Of a DNA stretch of 64,000 bases, positions 36,082 to 45,090 are shown piece by piece. A model generated the notes under the pieces. The model worked only from the letters and a program-made list of their open reading frames with translations. It searched no databases and was not told the origin of the DNA. The DNA lies in the NCBI RefSeq assembly GCF_023115355.1, contig NZ_CP096021.1, positions 248,001 to 312,000 on the forward strand. Direction: 5' to 3'. Origin of the DNA: Halocatena salina (GTDB taxonomy: Archaea > Halobacteriota > Halobacteria > Halobacteriales > Haloarculaceae). The translations under genes were made by a program, and so were the position numbers. The number at the start of each line of letters is the position of its first letter. The stretch's first letter is position 1.

Positions 36082-36516
36082 AAACCGAAGACACGCATCG
36101 ATACCGGCTTAGATATAATCCAGACAGTTCCAAGCATCACCATTACAAACGTATCCTTATAGCAGGGACGAATCCCCCATATAAGTATCATCCTGCGTTC
36201 CTTGTACATCTACCTGTCAGAAGAAGCGACCGTTTGCGCCGAGCGTTGTGGGCGCTTCCGTTTAGTAGCAGGGGGTCACGAGATATCTGACAATGGAGAT
36301 CGGTTCCCTAGACGAATTCACATAGCGGGTCTCACAGCACACAGGCGGCCGTCCACTCCCCCCGTCGCTTCCTGAAGTCGTGAACGCAACGGTTGGTGAT
36401 GTTCACGACTGGGTCGAAGTCCCTCGTGGCCTCGCCTCGGTCCGTCCAATCTGCGGTTCTGCTGCAAGTACCACCGCTGCCAGGGTTTAATGACATCGAA
36501 ACGTGAATGCTAGGGT
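36082..36516. other. Intergenic, nothing recognised
   Basis: About 435 bases. A minus-strand frame ends TNRCVHDFRKRRGEWTAACV but has no recognisable beginning. Confidence 0.4.
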
Positions 36517-36612
36517 ATGGCAAACGAATACGAATGCGACGCCTGTGAAGTATCGGTCGATACCGAGGAGGAACTCAACGAACACACCCAAGCGGCACAC
36601 GACACGGACTGA
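36517..36612 (+). CDS. 31-residue C2H2 zinc-finger protein
   Basis: The product has one C2H2 finger filling most of the chain: YECDACEVSVDTEEELNEHT then QAAH, i.e. Cys-x2-Cys-x12-His-x4-His. The rest is acidic, as expected for a haloarchaeal protein. It ends in DTD and a TGA at 36610. Single-finger micro-proteins of this size are abundant in haloarchaea and some affect biofilm or stress traits; nothing shows the target of this one. It lies 192 bases from the 3' end of the aldehyde dehydrogenase gene. Confidence 0.75.
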   Translation: MANEYECDACEVSVDTEEELNEHTQAAHDTD

Positions 36613-36803
36613 TTACTGCTTTGTCCGCTTTCTCTTCAGATCCGTCATCTCGAACATCACAGCGCGTTCTTCGCGGCAACCATGGCTTGTGCTCAACCGT
36701 GCGATCGACATGCGCGTCGTGGCTAGCTCCGTTCGTGTGTTTATCCCCCTCCTTCCGTTCTCTTGATCCGCGTTCCTATCACAGAGGAGAGTGTAGCTAT
36801 AGC

Positions 36804-38219
36804 TTAGAGAATAATACTTTTCTGCTGAGTGAACTTTTCGATGCTCACCCCGAGTCCTTCGCGGCCAATGCCGGAAGCTTTCTTGCCCCCGAACGGGATA
36901 TCACCGATTCCGTGGCTCGGTTCGCCGTTGATTCGGACAGCCCCTGCGTCGAGACGCTCTGCAACGGACAGTGCTCTATCGTGATCAGCAGTGAATACGC
37001 TGCCATCGAGTGCGAGATCACTTTCGTTAGCGAGGGAAATAGCATCATCTTGATCGGATATCGTCGTTACTGGGATGACGGGACCGAACTGTTCCTCATG
37101 AATGATGCGTGCTTCGGGCGGCACGTCTGCAAGCAGCGTTGGCGTGTAGTACCGACCGTCACGCTCACCTCCACGGACGAGTGTTGCACCGTGGTCTACA
37201 GCGTCGGTGACGAGTGCCTCCACCCATTCTGCCTGCTCCTCGTCGATAAGGGGACCGAGATCGGTGTCCGTATCGAAGAGATCGTCGATAACCCAATTGG
37301 CCATTTCCTTCTCAATTCGCTCTACGAGGTCGTCATGAATCGATTCATGAGCGAGCACACGACTTACAGCTGAACAGCGCTGTCCGGCGTACTTCAATGC
37401 CCCCTTGGCGCAGGCAGCCGCTACCGTGTCGAGGTCTGCGTCGGGGAAAACGATCGCGGGCGCGTTTCCTCCGAGTTCCAAGTGGTATTCGACTAGCCCA
37501 CTCTCGCGGGCGATATGGTTGCCCGCGCCAGCGGAACCGGTCATCGTGATGGCGTTGATCCGATCGTCACTAACCAGCACGTCACCGATCTCGCTCCCAC
37601 GGCCCGGGACGTAGTTGAACCCCCCCTCGGGGAGTTCCGTCTCGTTGATGATGTCCGCAAGGATTCCTGTACTGACGGGCGTCTGGGTCGCGGATTTGAG
37701 AATGACGCTATTCCCGGCAGCGAGTGCAGGGGCAATATGGAGTGCGGGCGTCGAGAGTGGGTAGTTATAGGGTGTGATACACAACACAATCCCGATCGGT
37801 TCCGGTCTGGTAACCGCTCTCCAGCCCTTATGACTACTTGTCGTTCCTCGTCGATATTCGCCATCGAGGGCGCGAGCCTCCTCGATAGCTCGGCGAAAGC
37901 GCTCGGCGGCAGCATCCACCTCGCTTCGGGCCCCCGAAATCGGCTTCCCTGCTTCACGGACGATCGTCTCGGTGAAGTCCTCTTTTCGTTCTTCGATACC
38001 ATCTGCGATAGCAGAAAGCCATGCAACGCGTTCGGGAACGGTTGTCCTCGCCATTCGTCGTTTCACATCGTGAGCGGCTGCAAGTGCCTGCTCTGCCTGT
38101 TCTGTGCCTGCTGTACTAACCCGCGTAAGCGTTCCCCCATTTGTGAGATCCATCACCTCAATCTCTTCGTCGGTTTCTATTCGCTGTCCATCGATCAGCG
38201 GACGATCAGTGTGTCCCAT
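36804..38219 (-). CDS. NAD(P)-dependent aldehyde dehydrogenase
   Basis: 471 residues from ATG 38219 (MGHTDRPLIDGQRIETDEEI), the usual ALDH length; the upstream ATG at 38300 would add an atypical leader. It oxidises an aldehyde to the acid in the cytoplasm. Visible motifs: cofactor site ITPYNYPLSTPALHIAPALA, glycine motif TGSAGAG, catalytic glutamate in HLELGGNAPAIVFPDADLD, catalytic cysteine in KYAGQRCSAVSRVL, and EEQFGPVIPV near the C-terminus. The overall pattern is like lactaldehyde dehydrogenase or non-phosphorylating GAPDH-type enzymes; the substrate is not certain. No operon partner; flanking DNA is AT-rich. Confidence 0.95.
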   Translation of the reverse strand: MGHTDRPLIDGQRIETDEEIEVMDLTNGGTLTRVSTAGTEQAEQALAAAHDVKRRMARTTVPERVAWLSAIADGIEERKEDFTETIVREAGKPISGARSEVDAAAERFRRAIEEARALDGEYRRGTTSSHKGWRAVTRPEPIGIVLCITPYNYPLSTPALHIAPALAAGNSVILKSATQTPVSTGILADIINETELPEGGFNYVPGRGSEIGDVLVSDDRINAITMTGSAGAGNHIARESGLVEYHLELGGNAPAIVFPDADLDTVAAACAKGALKYAGQRCSAVSRVLAHESIHDDLVERIEKEMANWVIDDLFDTDTDLGPLIDEEQAEWVEALVTDAVDHGATLVRGGERDGRYYTPTLLADVPPEARIIHEEQFGPVIPVTTISDQDDAISLANESDLALDGSVFTADHDRALSVAERLDAGAVRINGEPSHGIGDIPFGGKKASGIGREGLGVSIEKFTQQKSIIL

Positions 38220-38513
38220 CGTTGCATCCCTCCATAATCTAATATACACACGAGATACAAGAGTGCGTTCGATAATCATCGCCCACTTATGTTTGAACAT
38301 ATATGTTTTATTTATAATTATGAATGTGAATTTTCTCCGGTACCAGAGACTTGTCTATTGTAGATGCCGTAGGAGGTGTAATATGATCAGCACACTACTA
38401 CACGGTGGCGCTGAGTATCCCGATCTTGGGATAGTACAACGAACGACTAATTACCCCTTAAGACGCCGCACCATTCCCATCAAGTCATAGTGATTTCCAC
38501 GTCGAAGAGATGA
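38220..38513. other. AT-rich intergenic region
   Basis: About 290 bases with a strong AT block at 38280-38335 likely holding the aldehyde dehydrogenase promoter. No gene seen. Confidence 0.4.
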
Positions 38514-38930
38514 TTACTGGCGATCCACCGGTACCGTGAACTGATAGGTTTCACCGTGGTCCACGTATGTAACTCGTTCTTCGAGACCTGCTTTCGCGAC
38601 TGCTTTCTTGGAGTCTGAGAGTGGTGATTGGAAGACTTCGTAATCGCTGTAATGAATCGGAATTGAGGTGTCCGCATCGAACAGTTCGACGGCCTCGACA
38701 CCCTGTTCCGCGTCCATCGTCAAGAGAATACCGAGAACTTTGGTCCCCCCAGATGGAGGAATGCGAGATCGATCTCCGGGTAGCGTTCTGGAATCTCTTT
38801 TGATTTATCATACATGAGTGTGTCCCCGGTGATATAGAACTGGAGGGCAGCGTTATTCCCTTCAGTGTTCTTCGCCATGCCGGGGAGGTCGCCTACGAGG
38901 CTGCTGCAGAACACGTGAAGGAGGAACACG
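38514..38930 (-). pseudogene. C-terminal relic of a metallo-beta-lactamase-fold hydrolase
   Basis: Minus-strand pieces: AALQFYITGDTLMYDKSKEI, PERYPEIDLAFLHLGG, then after a frameshift near 38745 MTMDAEQGVEAVELFDADTS, IPIHYSDYEVFQSPLSDSKK and YVDHGETYQFTVPVDRQ. The TGDT and IHYSDYEVF motifs are typical of the UlaG/RomA-like MBL branch. The N-terminal HxHxDH metal site is missing; the sequence changes to the Orc1 relic (opposite strand) at its 5' end. Confidence 0.72.
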
Positions 38931-39297
38931 TCCGCCAAGCTCAGCAACACGTAGAAAAGGGTCGGTTCAGAGAACTCGTAAACGGCGCGCCTACACAGGC
39001 AAAGACTGCGTTGCTCGCATTAACAGAACTGAGCGTCAACTCTAACGACGATTCCTTCCTGACAAGATACGTGTATGACCGGTATGAACAAATCTGTAAG
39101 CGCCCAAATATAGACATACTTTCTGTACGATACTTCCGTGACATCTTGAAAGAACAAGCGTTTCTCGGTGTGGTTACAATCGAGAAGATCAACAAGGGAA
39201 GCGCAGTCGGAATTCATCTTCAGATTGATTGAAGACCTTCAGATCGTTCGTGAAACGATTGTTGAGGACGACCGAATGCAGAATTGGGATCACAGGT
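38885..39297 (+). pseudogene. C-terminal relic of an Orc1/Cdc6 replication initiator
   Basis: Reads VRQAQQHVEKGRFRELVNGA, PTQAKTALLALTELSVNSND, YDRYEQICKRPNIDILSVRY, FRDILKEQAFLGVVTIEKIN and, after a frameshift near 39228, LIEDLQIVRETIVEDDRMQN. This is the winged-helix C-terminal domain that binds origin repeats in haloarchaeal Orc1/Cdc6 proteins. The AAA+ ATPase part is missing entirely. Its presence fits a plasmid-derived history. No origin repeats were recognised nearby. Confidence 0.8.
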
Positions 39298-39460
39298 AGA
39301 CCACTATTGAGTTGCGAGACAAGTTCGAAGAGTTAATCGGCGCAATGCGCGCCGGTCGCTACGACTACATCGTTATCTGGAAATTTTGAGATTAGCCCGC
39401 TTGGCTTCGACGCATTAGAAATTCTTCGAGGCTGCCGAAGCATTGGAGACAGTCATCGCC
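39298..39460 (+). pseudogene. Relic of a serine recombinase (resolvase)
   Basis: Reads ELRDKFEELIGAMRAGRYDY, IVIWKF, stop, then one base out of phase RLARLAST and FFEAAEALET. In resolvases this stretch (YD.VVVWK..RL.R) carries the conserved arginines of the catalytic domain. The N-terminal serine and the DNA-binding domain are absent. It joins the Orc1 relic directly to the truncated TrkH. Confidence 0.6.
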
Positions 39461-39465
39461 ATGCG

Positions 39466-40299
39466 ATGACGGGCGTTGCGACGGGCGGATTCGTCGTTAC
39501 GGCCGACGGAATCGCGGCGTACAACTCGATGCTGATCGAAGCTGTGGCCATCCCATTCATGCTGCTCGGCGCGATCTCGTTCGCGGTCCACTACTACCTT
39601 CTGCAGGGCGACGTCGACCTGCTCTGGGATGACGCCCAGACCCGATGGCTGTTCGCACTTACGGGTGTCGGAACCGTCATCGTCGGAGGAATTCTGCTAG
39701 CGACCTATCCGTCACTGGATGCCGCCCGATACGGCGCGTTTCAGTTGATCTCCGCACTGACCTGTACCGGTTTCCAGACAGATACGGGGCTCGGTGATCG
39801 ATGGCCGGTGGCGGGACAGATCGTCGTCATGTCGGCGATGGTAATCGGTGGTGCAGCTGGTTCGACTGCCGGAGGCATCAAGCTCATTCGCGCAATCTCA
39901 CTGACGAAGGGAACGCTATACTCGGTCACAGATTACTTTTATGAGGAAGATACTCGGGACTTCGCCATCGCAGATGAGGAGGCCGACGTGACCGCCGGAC
40001 AGACCTCCACAGAATTCGATCAGGCTGCTGTCATCGGATTCCTGTGGATCGTTCTGCTCGTGGTCGTTGTGCTCGTATCGCTTATTGGGCTACCAACCGG
40101 CCAGAAAGGGTACGCGCTCGGAGACGTCCTCTTCGAGGTCGCGAGCGCACAGGGGAACGTCGGCCTGTCGGCGGGAATTACGGATTCAGGTATGCCGTCA
40201 AGTGTCAAACTTGCATTCGTGGCAAGCATGTGGATCGGCCGTTTAGAGATCATACCCATACTGGTGATGATGCGGGTGCTCATCCTGGGGTTCGAATGA
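39466..40299 (+). pseudogene. 5'-truncated TrkH-type potassium transporter
   Basis: 277 residues in a clean frame. Homology begins abruptly at HAMTGVATGGFVVT, the second pore loop of TrkH, and continues to the normal C-terminus: third pore loop SALTCTGFQTDTGLGD, GGAAGSTAGGIKLIRAISLT, fourth loop ASAQGNVGLSAGIT, and IGRLEIIPILVMMRV. The first two to four helices and pore loop one are replaced by the resolvase relic, so no complete K+ pathway can form. No TrkA-like partner is nearby. The frame itself has not decayed, so truncation may be recent, or the segment may still be expressed from the ATG at 39466. Confidence 0.82.
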
Positions 40300-40577
40300 C
40301 TATGGATGTCGAGTCACTGCCGATCATCGGCCGAACCTATCAATTCGGCGCAAATCCTATCACGACCACGCTCGTTCTCCTCGGACCGGTCATGCTTGGT
40401 GTCATCATCGTCTCCGGGCGCTCGCCGGTAACGATCATTTTGGGTATCGGTATGTACTCTCGCTCCCCGGATCGGTGGCGTATTCTTGGTGGACGGGGAC
40501 CAGGGAGGTGGACACCAAGGATGAGAGGACAAAGAGGAACCGTGGGTAACATACCGGAGATGACTCGACCTGACTAA
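40296..40577 (+). CDS. Small membrane protein overlapping the TrkH 3' end
   Basis: 93 codons starting at an ATG that overlaps the TrkH stop by 4 bases (ATGACT). Residues 1-55 look genuine: SLPIIGRTYQFGANPITTTL, VLLGPVMLGVIIVSGRSPVT, a hydrophobic pair of segments. The last 35 residues (Arg/Gly-rich: WRILGGRGPGRWTPRMRGQR) look like out-of-frame reading, so the 3' end is probably frameshifted. No family name known to me; a coupled small subunit for the transporter is a guess from position alone. Confidence 0.5.
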   Translation: MTMDVESLPIIGRTYQFGANPITTTLVLLGPVMLGVIIVSGRSPVTIILGIGMYSRSPDRWRILGGRGPGRWTPRMRGQRGTVGNIPEMTRPD

Positions 40578-41017
40578 ACGAATCTTGCTCCACAGTATAC
40601 TTGAATTGTACATATCGAGTGGCTGCGAACTCGATATCCATCCGACCGACGACCAGTTCTTATACTGACCGACTATCATCGCACTCTGGCTGGACATTAC
40701 TCCGTCCAAAATATGCGCCCTGGAGTTAGTATGAATCTGTAAACATCATTTATACCCCCATAGAACGCTCACCGGTCAGTAAGCACGTGTAGTGCGCAGT
40801 GGATTCACGTGAATAAGGATCTAAAGAAGAGGATTTCAACAGAGCCGATTGTTATTACATCAGGATCCTAAAGTGAGCTGTATACTGTTCCAGTGTTGTT
40901 GCTAGTTGGACAGAGTAGGTCGACCGAAGAGACTTTCGTCGCCGCTTAGAAAGCTATTTGCCGTGAACACTGTCTGATGAGGGCGTTATTTCCCTCTCAT
41001 ACTATCTCTCCTATGCT
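40578..41017. other. Intergenic, nothing recognised
   Basis: 440 bases between the TrkH-linked ORF and the 3' end of the DUF892 gene. No gene, RNA or strong repeat seen. Confidence 0.4.
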
Positions 41018-41512
41018 CTACTCCGATGGAAGCTGTCCGTAGTCAAATTCCTCACCAATTGTAGAGAGTTTCTCGAGAGCGTCTTGTTCTTCTCTGAGAT
41101 TTTGTTCGAGCGTATCGGCAACGTCGTCCATCCCAAGTTGGTCGGCCAGGGGAATGAGATTACCGTACATTGCAATCTCGTAGTGCTCTGATTTCTGTCC
41201 GGCCGCGATATTGAATCGGTCAAGGACATTCTGGTCAGGGTCCTGACTGGCAAACTCGTCGTGGTCGTTGATGAGGCCCTCGACCGCGCTATCGGATTTG
41301 GTCTCAGGCGATTCACCGATTGCGTCGAAGACTGTTTCGATTCGGTTGACGTGGCCCTGGGTTTCATCGTGGTGTTCCGAGAAAGCCGAGGCGATTTCAC
41401 CCTCTGAGCTCTGATTCGCCAACTCTTCGGTCGCGTCGACCAGTTGCTGTTCCGTGTAATAGGCGTGTTTCAACCCATCCTTGAACAGGTCGTTGAGGCT
41501 GTTTGGACACAT
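41018..41512 (-). CDS. Ferritin-like DUF892 (YciE-type) protein
   Basis: 164 residues, four-helix bundle pattern of DUF892: NDLFKDGLKHAYYTEQQLVD, FSEHHDETQGHVNRIETVFD, FNIAAGQKSEHYEIAMYGNL and LEQNLREEQDALEKL. Conserved Glu/His pairs (EQQ, EHHDETQGH, KSEHYE, REEQ) fit the di-metal site of this ferritin-like group, which is induced by osmotic and oxidative stress in bacteria. Cytoplasmic; no signal peptide. An acidic unknown protein (41803-42141) on the same strand lies upstream with its own promoter region. Confidence 0.92.
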   Translation of the reverse strand: MCPNSLNDLFKDGLKHAYYTEQQLVDATEELANQSSEGEIASAFSEHHDETQGHVNRIETVFDAIGESPETKSDSAVEGLINDHDEFASQDPDQNVLDRFNIAAGQKSEHYEIAMYGNLIPLADQLGMDDVADTLEQNLREEQDALEKLSTIGEEFDYGQLPSE

Positions 41513-41802
41513 AGCGGTTCAGGCAGATTGTCGTCGTGCTGGTCCATAGGGAACGTCCCTGCAAATGAGCATATCGTTCTTCGATATATCAGTGGTAGCG
41601 GACGAATGCTAAACGTCTCTTCAACGAGTGGCCACAAAGAACGAGTAGGTGGATAGGTCGCGAGCGTCTGCTGGTGACCGGAAGACTTGTCATCGCATTT
41701 CTGGAGTGCTGCTCCATTCAGAACGGAGCGTCGCCCTCCCCGTAGTGTCTGCTAAGCGTTGGATAGTGCCCGTTGGTACCGAAAGCACGCAGTATAGAGG
41801 AT

Positions 41803-42141
41803 TCAATCACCGATATCCTCGTCGAACTCCTGCTGTGAGAGGTCTTCGAGGAGATTCTGCACGTCTTGTTTCGTATCGTCAGCAATATCGTCAATCGACT
41901 CAACACTATGAGCTCCGCCATGAGCGGCCTGAAGCGCATTCTCATTGAGATCGTCATTCGGATCAACAACCGGGAGTTTGAGATCAGTAAATTCATCTGG
42001 TGGAAATCCTGACGAGGAGAGAACAAAGTGACCACCGATCTCAGAGAGGTCGTCAGTATCGAAGTCTTTCTGTTGGGGCGAATTCCAATCAGCTGTGGTT
42101 GTCCCTGAGTAGTCTGGATCATGCATGTCGTAGTCAGCCAT
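41803..42141 (-). CDS. Acidic hypothetical protein
   Basis: 112 residues, strongly acidic and clearly haloarchaeal. Tyr/Asp-rich start (YDMHDPDYSGTTTADWNSP), a central FVLSSSGFPPDEFTDLKLPV and VVDPNDDLNENALQAAHGGA, and a helical tail with DVQNLLEDLSQQEFDEDIG. The middle block (P-V-V-D-P-x-x-x-L-N-x-x-A-L-x-A-A) resembles a segment seen in phage XkdF-like prohead proteins, but the match is weak. No family assigned. It lies upstream of the DUF892 gene. Confidence 0.72.
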   Translation of the reverse strand: MADYDMHDPDYSGTTTADWNSPQQKDFDTDDLSEIGGHFVLSSSGFPPDEFTDLKLPVVDPNDDLNENALQAAHGGAHSVESIDDIADDTKQDVQNLLEDLSQQEFDEDIGD

Positions 42142-42996
42142 GGCTCAGGTGATAGTAACGACTGCCATCAGTATAAACCCCAAGTCCAACACCCATTTAG
42201 TAACCTATCGAAGACGACTCATCACTGTTTATAGGGAGGGGTACCACGTAGAGAGAACGAACTCAGCCGAAGGCTAGCTATTGCCGTCCATAGTCGTTGT
42301 CTCTCCGATTCGTGTATTCTCTTACTTACGATTGGTGTTCGTCAATCTGGCGACGTTCAGAGAAGGATTGAATGGTGAAGAGTGACAGTTTCTGAGCATC
42401 TATGCCCGGAAGAGCATCCTCAGCGGAAGTCTGAGTCTTTTCGAGCAGTTCTGACGACTGTCGATATACCTCCTATTGTATAATAGTCTCTATGCTGTGA
42501 TCCCCAGTGAGAACCTTATCTGGCCCATTTTATGCCCCACATTTTATTGGATAATTAATATATTATGCATCTCATTTAAGGTATCGTAAAACATTAGACG
42601 GTTGGCCTAGGTACCGTTTATTACTCATATTCGATGTATTCCGCGAAAATGAGTGACTGAATGCAGGGGGTGGGCTCTCTATTACTCGGTATCTGAATCA
42701 TCCCCTAGACAAGATACCAGCCGGGAAGTCGCCGGACATTCACGCTAGCTCGCCTGCGAACTCAATACGCCGGGGGAGTGCGTGAGCAACTCCACGAGAT
42801 GATGTCCTACCGGGCAACCATCGAGGAGACCTTGATAGGGAGACGATGCCCATCACTCCAGTTGCATTTTTGAATGTCCTTCGCGATGGTATTCAACACA
42901 ATGCTCAAGAGTTAGCCGACGCCTGCACTAGGAATGTCGAGGAGGAATGACTTATCACATCAGATATATTAATGATACCTTGTTCACACAGACAGT
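42142..42996. other. AT-rich intergenic region
   Basis: About 850 bases. A 34-codon frame at 42846-42950 (MPITPVAFLNVLRDGIQHNA) looks protein-like but is too short to support. Otherwise AT-rich with no RNA gene seen. Confidence 0.4.
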
Positions 42997-43374
42997 GTGG
43001 CCAAGCTCTTGGATCGCTCCCAGGAGATAAATTATTCCTACCCACCCAACGAGTTGCATCGGCTTCAAACGGCGTATGAGATGACTTCTCCCCAGAGATC
43101 CAAAGACTGGTTAATGAGTTTCAAAAGTGTTAAAGCAGATAGATATCACTCTGAAATATTTCAAGTAGATGTATCTCCAATCAGTACTCGCCAGGTGTCA
43201 CGGCTCTTGCTCTACCTTGGCCTCCCCGCGATTGGGAGTACACTTCTCAATTCATAGGCTAACGGGCGCGGTCGAGACGTCAATCGGAGGGAACTTACTC
43301 GAAGCTGCCGTCGCTATCGCGGTAATAGGTGGGTTCATCCCACTAACCATTCTATTTAATTTGCTCTCCGACTA
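42997..43374 (+). pseudogene. Frameshifted small membrane protein
   Basis: Start at GTG 42997; first frame reads LHRLQTAYEMTSPQRSKDWL, FKSVKADRYHSEIFQVDVSP, ISTRQVSRLLLYLGLPAIGS. After a shift near 43240 the second frame reads GGNLLEAAVAIAVIGGFIPL, TILFNLLSD and stops at 43374. Together they give a protein with two transmembrane helices and a cytoplasmic N-terminus. I do not recognise the family, and it could be the end of a longer gene. Confidence 0.5.
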
Positions 43375-43516
43375 GCGGTGACCGCCCAACGGTCAGTGGC
43401 GATCACCCCGTTCACCACATCAGATTGGAAGTAGGATATCTATCCTCGATAATTATCCGATAAAAATAAATTCCTCCTCTGGGATGTACTACCTTTGGGT
43501 GTTGCCGACACAGAAT

Positions 43517-43543
43517 AATAATTATTAATTATTAATTATTAAT
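43517..43543. repeat. AT-only tandem repeat (ATTAATT units)
   Basis: Three to four copies of a 7-base ATTAATT unit sit at the 3' end of the small zinc-binding ORF (stop at 43539). The length suggests slippage-prone DNA, no known function. Confidence 0.5.
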
Positions 43544-43715
43544 CCAGGCGTGGACAGTCGTCGATGCCAAAGCTATCAGGAATCGTTTGAAACGGACCAT
43601 GCTCGTCATCAACGGTTTGGGCAATGTGTTGCCGCATGGCTTGTCCAACCGCGGGTGCGCCACAGTACACGCATTTGCGCAGGGCATTGGAATCGTTTGA
43701 GGTATTCGTACCCAT
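43539..43715 (-). CDS. 58-residue CxxC protein
   Basis: ATG 43715 to TAA 43539. The product reads LRKCVYCGAPAVGQAMRQHI, then AQTVDDEHGPFQTIPDSFGI and DDCPRLD. A CxxC, a histidine (RQHI) and a late Cys suggest a zinc ribbon or mixed Cys/His site; the acidic composition is haloarchaeal. The stop codon lies inside an AT tandem repeat, so length may vary between strains. No family name known. Isolated between intergenic stretches. Confidence 0.6.
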   Translation of the reverse strand: MGTNTSNDSNALRKCVYCGAPAVGQAMRQHIAQTVDDEHGPFQTIPDSFGIDDCPRLD

Positions 43716-44124
43716 AGATGATAATGAACGGGATGATCCAAGAATGTATGTGGGGACCTCAACAGTAGTTAGTTATCTCTCATGACATTGTCCCAGCTTC
43801 ATTGTCGTCAATATAGTATTATCTCATTGGCTACCGCCACTGTGCCATGGGTGGGAAACCATTCCCTGTGGTATTCCTACGCGGGTAGCTATCGACGACG
43901 ACATTAAGTATGAATCGGCATACTGGACTGCCAGTGAATGATCGCTCGAAAGCGAGCACTTTTCGTAACCTAGAGCTAGTCAGGGTAAGACAGTCACGCG
44001 TGGCATCCAGTGTCGATAGGCTCACATGGCTGCACTCTGCTCAATCCTGCTATAAAGCCATCCATTTCACTCGTTAAGGACTAGAATTCTAGGGTTGGAG
44101 TCGTGAAGTTTCAGAAATTCAGTG
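43716..44124. other. Intergenic, nothing recognised
   Basis: About 410 bases upstream of the CxxC gene. No supportable gene or RNA seen. Confidence 0.4.
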
Positions 44125-44250
44125 ACACATATGAGAAAGAACACTCGGTTTCCATGGCCAGTTGTGCTGGAAACATTGGTCTATCACGGTGATGCCGGTC
44201 ATGGCAGCGCCAGCAGTGACGAGAAAGTCTCGACGGGTAGCATGATGTGG
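44125..44250 (-). pseudogene. Isolated Tat-type signal-peptide remnant
   Basis: Just downstream of the manganese catalase gene the minus strand reads HHATRRDFLVTAGAAMTGIT, a typical twin-arginine leader (TRRDFLV plus a hydrophobic stretch), then runs into unrelated sequence and a stop. No mature protein follows, so this is probably the start of a deleted secreted-protein gene. Confidence 0.4.
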
Positions 44251-44274
44251 ATGGTGTGTCGGGGGGTGGCCGTA

Positions 44275-45090
44275 TCAGTTCACTTCATTGTGCATCTCTT
44301 CGATGACCGCTTCAAGGTCCGCCGTTCCACCTCTCGGCTGCTCGGACAGGAATGAGAACTCGCCTTTTCCGTCGGGAGATTCACCCTGCGTCCATGGCTG
44401 TTCTGGGTCCTCACTTTCCCCACAGAACGTAGACATAAATGCGTAGTTGTACTTCTGATTTTCTTCTTCTTGTGGGAAGCTGCCCGGGATCGGCATGGGT
44501 TCCTCGAAGCACTCTTCGAGGACGACGCGCCACTGGTTTTGGTGCATGGTATCCCGGGCAATGAGATACGAGAGCATATCTTTCATCCCGGGATCGTCAG
44601 TCATCTCCCACAGGCGGGTTGCCAAGAGGCGCCCCGTCGATTCGGCCATCACGTTCGCGTACATATCGGCGGCCATATTGCCGCTTGCGACGACGTAGTT
44701 GCCGCTGAATGGAACGCCGTTACTGTCGACCGGCATCGCATGGAGGCCCGCCGAAAGCGCCTGTCGGGGCTGCCCGCTGTCCATCATGGTGGCGATGATC
44801 GGATCTTCTCGCGCGCGATCGCGGTCTTTCTCGGAGGCACCCTCTAAGTTCTTCGCCACGGCGGTTGCGAGCATCTCGATATGTCCGAGCTCTTCGGCAG
44901 CAGTCTCCATCAACATCGTCCGGAATTGATGTTTCTTTTTGGGAACTGCAAACGCCTGAAACATGTACTGGAGGGCAACGCGCATCTCTCCCTCGACACC
45001 ACCGATCGCTTGCTGGAGCATCTTCGCAAACTCCGGATCCGGCTCTTCGACGCGTACCTCATACTGAAGCTCTTTACTGTGGTGGAACAT
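44275..45090 (-). CDS. Manganese catalase
   Basis: 271 residues, a di-manganese catalase that dismutates hydrogen peroxide in the cytoplasm. Family features: GGVEGEMRVALQYMFQAFAV (first Glu ligand region), METAAEELGHIEMLATAVAK (Glu/His ligands, EELGHIE), the ALSAGLHAMPVDSNGVPFSG loop, YANVMAESTGRLLATRLWEM, and ARDTMHQNQWRVVLEECFEE (Glu/His ligands). The GESPDGKGEFSFLSEQPRGG tail is also typical. Full length. It stands alone and adds to the stress theme of this part (DUF892, trehalose synthesis). Confidence 0.95.
   Translation of the reverse strand: MFHHSKELQYEVRVEEPDPEFAKMLQQAIGGVEGEMRVALQYMFQAFAVPKKKHQFRTMLMETAAEELGHIEMLATAVAKNLEGASEKDRDRAREDPIIATMMDSGQPRQALSAGLHAMPVDSNGVPFSGNYVVASGNMAADMYANVMAESTGRLLATRLWEMTDDPGMKDMLSYLIARDTMHQNQWRVVLEECFEEPMPIPGSFPQEEENQKYNYAFMSTFCGESEDPEQPWTQGESPDGKGEFSFLSEQPRGGTADLEAVIEEMHNEVN

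Noticed and set aside
36621-38237. Two long plus-strand frames (about 250 and 240 codons)
   Set aside because: Antisense shadows of the intact aldehyde dehydrogenase.
38885-39297. Replication origin beside the Orc1 remnant
   Set aside because: No long G-run-containing origin-recognition repeats or strong AT unwinding region flank the fragment, and the gene lacks its ATPase.
41803-42141. Prohead-protein-like identity for the acidic protein
   Set aside because: Only one short block is reminiscent; no phage genes surround it.
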